Shown piece after piece: positions 24,692 through 24,730 of a DNA stretch of 24,730 bases. Where the stretch lies: NCBI GenBank assembly GCA_035551995.1, contig DASZME010000084.1:1-24730 (forward strand), in the 5' to 3' direction. This DNA comes from RYN-428 sp035551995. Lineage in GTDB: Bacteria; Planctomycetota; Phycisphaerae; Tepidisphaerales; Tepidisphaeraceae. How positions within the stretch are numbered: the first letter of the stretch is position 1; each line of letters opens with the position of its first letter. The notes under the pieces are model-generated. The model did no database searches. It saw nothing but the letters and a program-made list of their open reading frames with translations, and was not told the origin of the DNA. Both the position numbers and the translations under genes were made by a program.

Positions 24692-24730
24692 ATGGAAGCC
24701 TATTCGGACAAATTGCGAGAACTGGTCCTT
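24692..24730 (+). CDS. IS630-type transposase, first 13 codons
   Basis: ATG at 24692 after AAAGGAG (24678-24684, 7 bases between). The 13 visible residues, MEAYSDKLRELVL, match the usual opening of IS630-family transposases (M-x-x-Y-S-x-x-x-R-x-x-V-L), which leads into a helix-turn-helix. The rest is beyond the window edge, so the DDE catalytic part cannot be checked. Confidence 0.6.
   Translation, partial: MEAYSDKLRELVL

Larger units (their letters stand above)
24593..24730 (+). mobile_element. IS630-like element, left end (continues past the window)
   Basis: Sequence resembling the recombinase stops at a CTAG (24592-24595). IS630/Tc1-type elements insert at TA, and here TA (24593-24594) would be the duplicated target. 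To the right come a tandem repeat typical of transposase-binding ends, a ribosome binding site and the start of a transposase. The other end is not in the window. Confidence 0.6.

Overview
The window looks like a chromosomal segment of a GC-rich bacterium, most plausibly a planctomycete. This is inferred from gene content, not from a marker gene. The supporting points are a secreted DUF1080 protein, a secreted YHS/TRASH-type small protein, a UvrC without its C-terminal helix-hairpin-helix part, a SWIM-SNF2 helicase, a very large intergenic palindrome and IS630-type sequence. Most of the window (1-21,660) is housekeeping or ordinary accessory chromosome. The last 3 kb is a decayed integrative element.

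Layout. 1-591 is the 3' part of an unknown gene. 816-982 holds a tRNA-Glu(CTC) gene on the minus strand with a good promoter and a two-way terminator. nnrE (minus) and gpmI (plus) are divergent. They are followed on the plus strand by a 7Fe-type ferredoxin with its own promoter and 5' hairpin, a secreted metal-binding-like protein, and a secreted protein gene broken near its 3' end. hisA (minus) and uvrC (plus) are divergent, and uvrC may be leaderless. 7891-11719 is a tight three-gene operon for a molybdenum aldehyde oxidoreductase of PaoABC type: the 2Fe-2S, FAD/4Fe-4S and Mo subunits are joined by ATGA overlaps. A 30-bp perfect inverted repeat separates it from mscL, which has an enlarged loop and a C-terminal zinc ribbon. 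A secreted DUF1080 protein faces mscL on the minus strand with a terminator between them.

14053-16540 is a three-gene plus-strand cluster: a double GNAT-like acyltransferase, a ChbG/HpnK (YdjC) carbohydrate deacetylase and a WcaF-like hexapeptide acetyltransferase. It probably decorates a cell-surface or exported glycan. 16786-20172 encodes a large SNF2 helicase with an N-terminal SWIM zinc finger. A SnoaL-like protein follows on the minus strand.

20827-24730 is the most eventful part. A PA0069-type radical SAM gene loses its 5' part exactly inside its CxxxCxxC iron-sulfur motif, and lower-GC foreign sequence begins there. That sequence carries a large serine recombinase and a companion ORF, both apparently frameshifted by single missing bases. 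The recombinase has also lost its start codon to an IS630-like element that enters from the right edge. The coincidence of the gene break with a small palindrome having a 2-bp centre suggests that the radical SAM motif is the attachment site of the element.

No CRISPR array, rRNA, defence island or clearly new multi-gene system is visible. The most novel-looking points are the attachment-site hypothesis, the modified MscL and the glycan-tailoring cluster.
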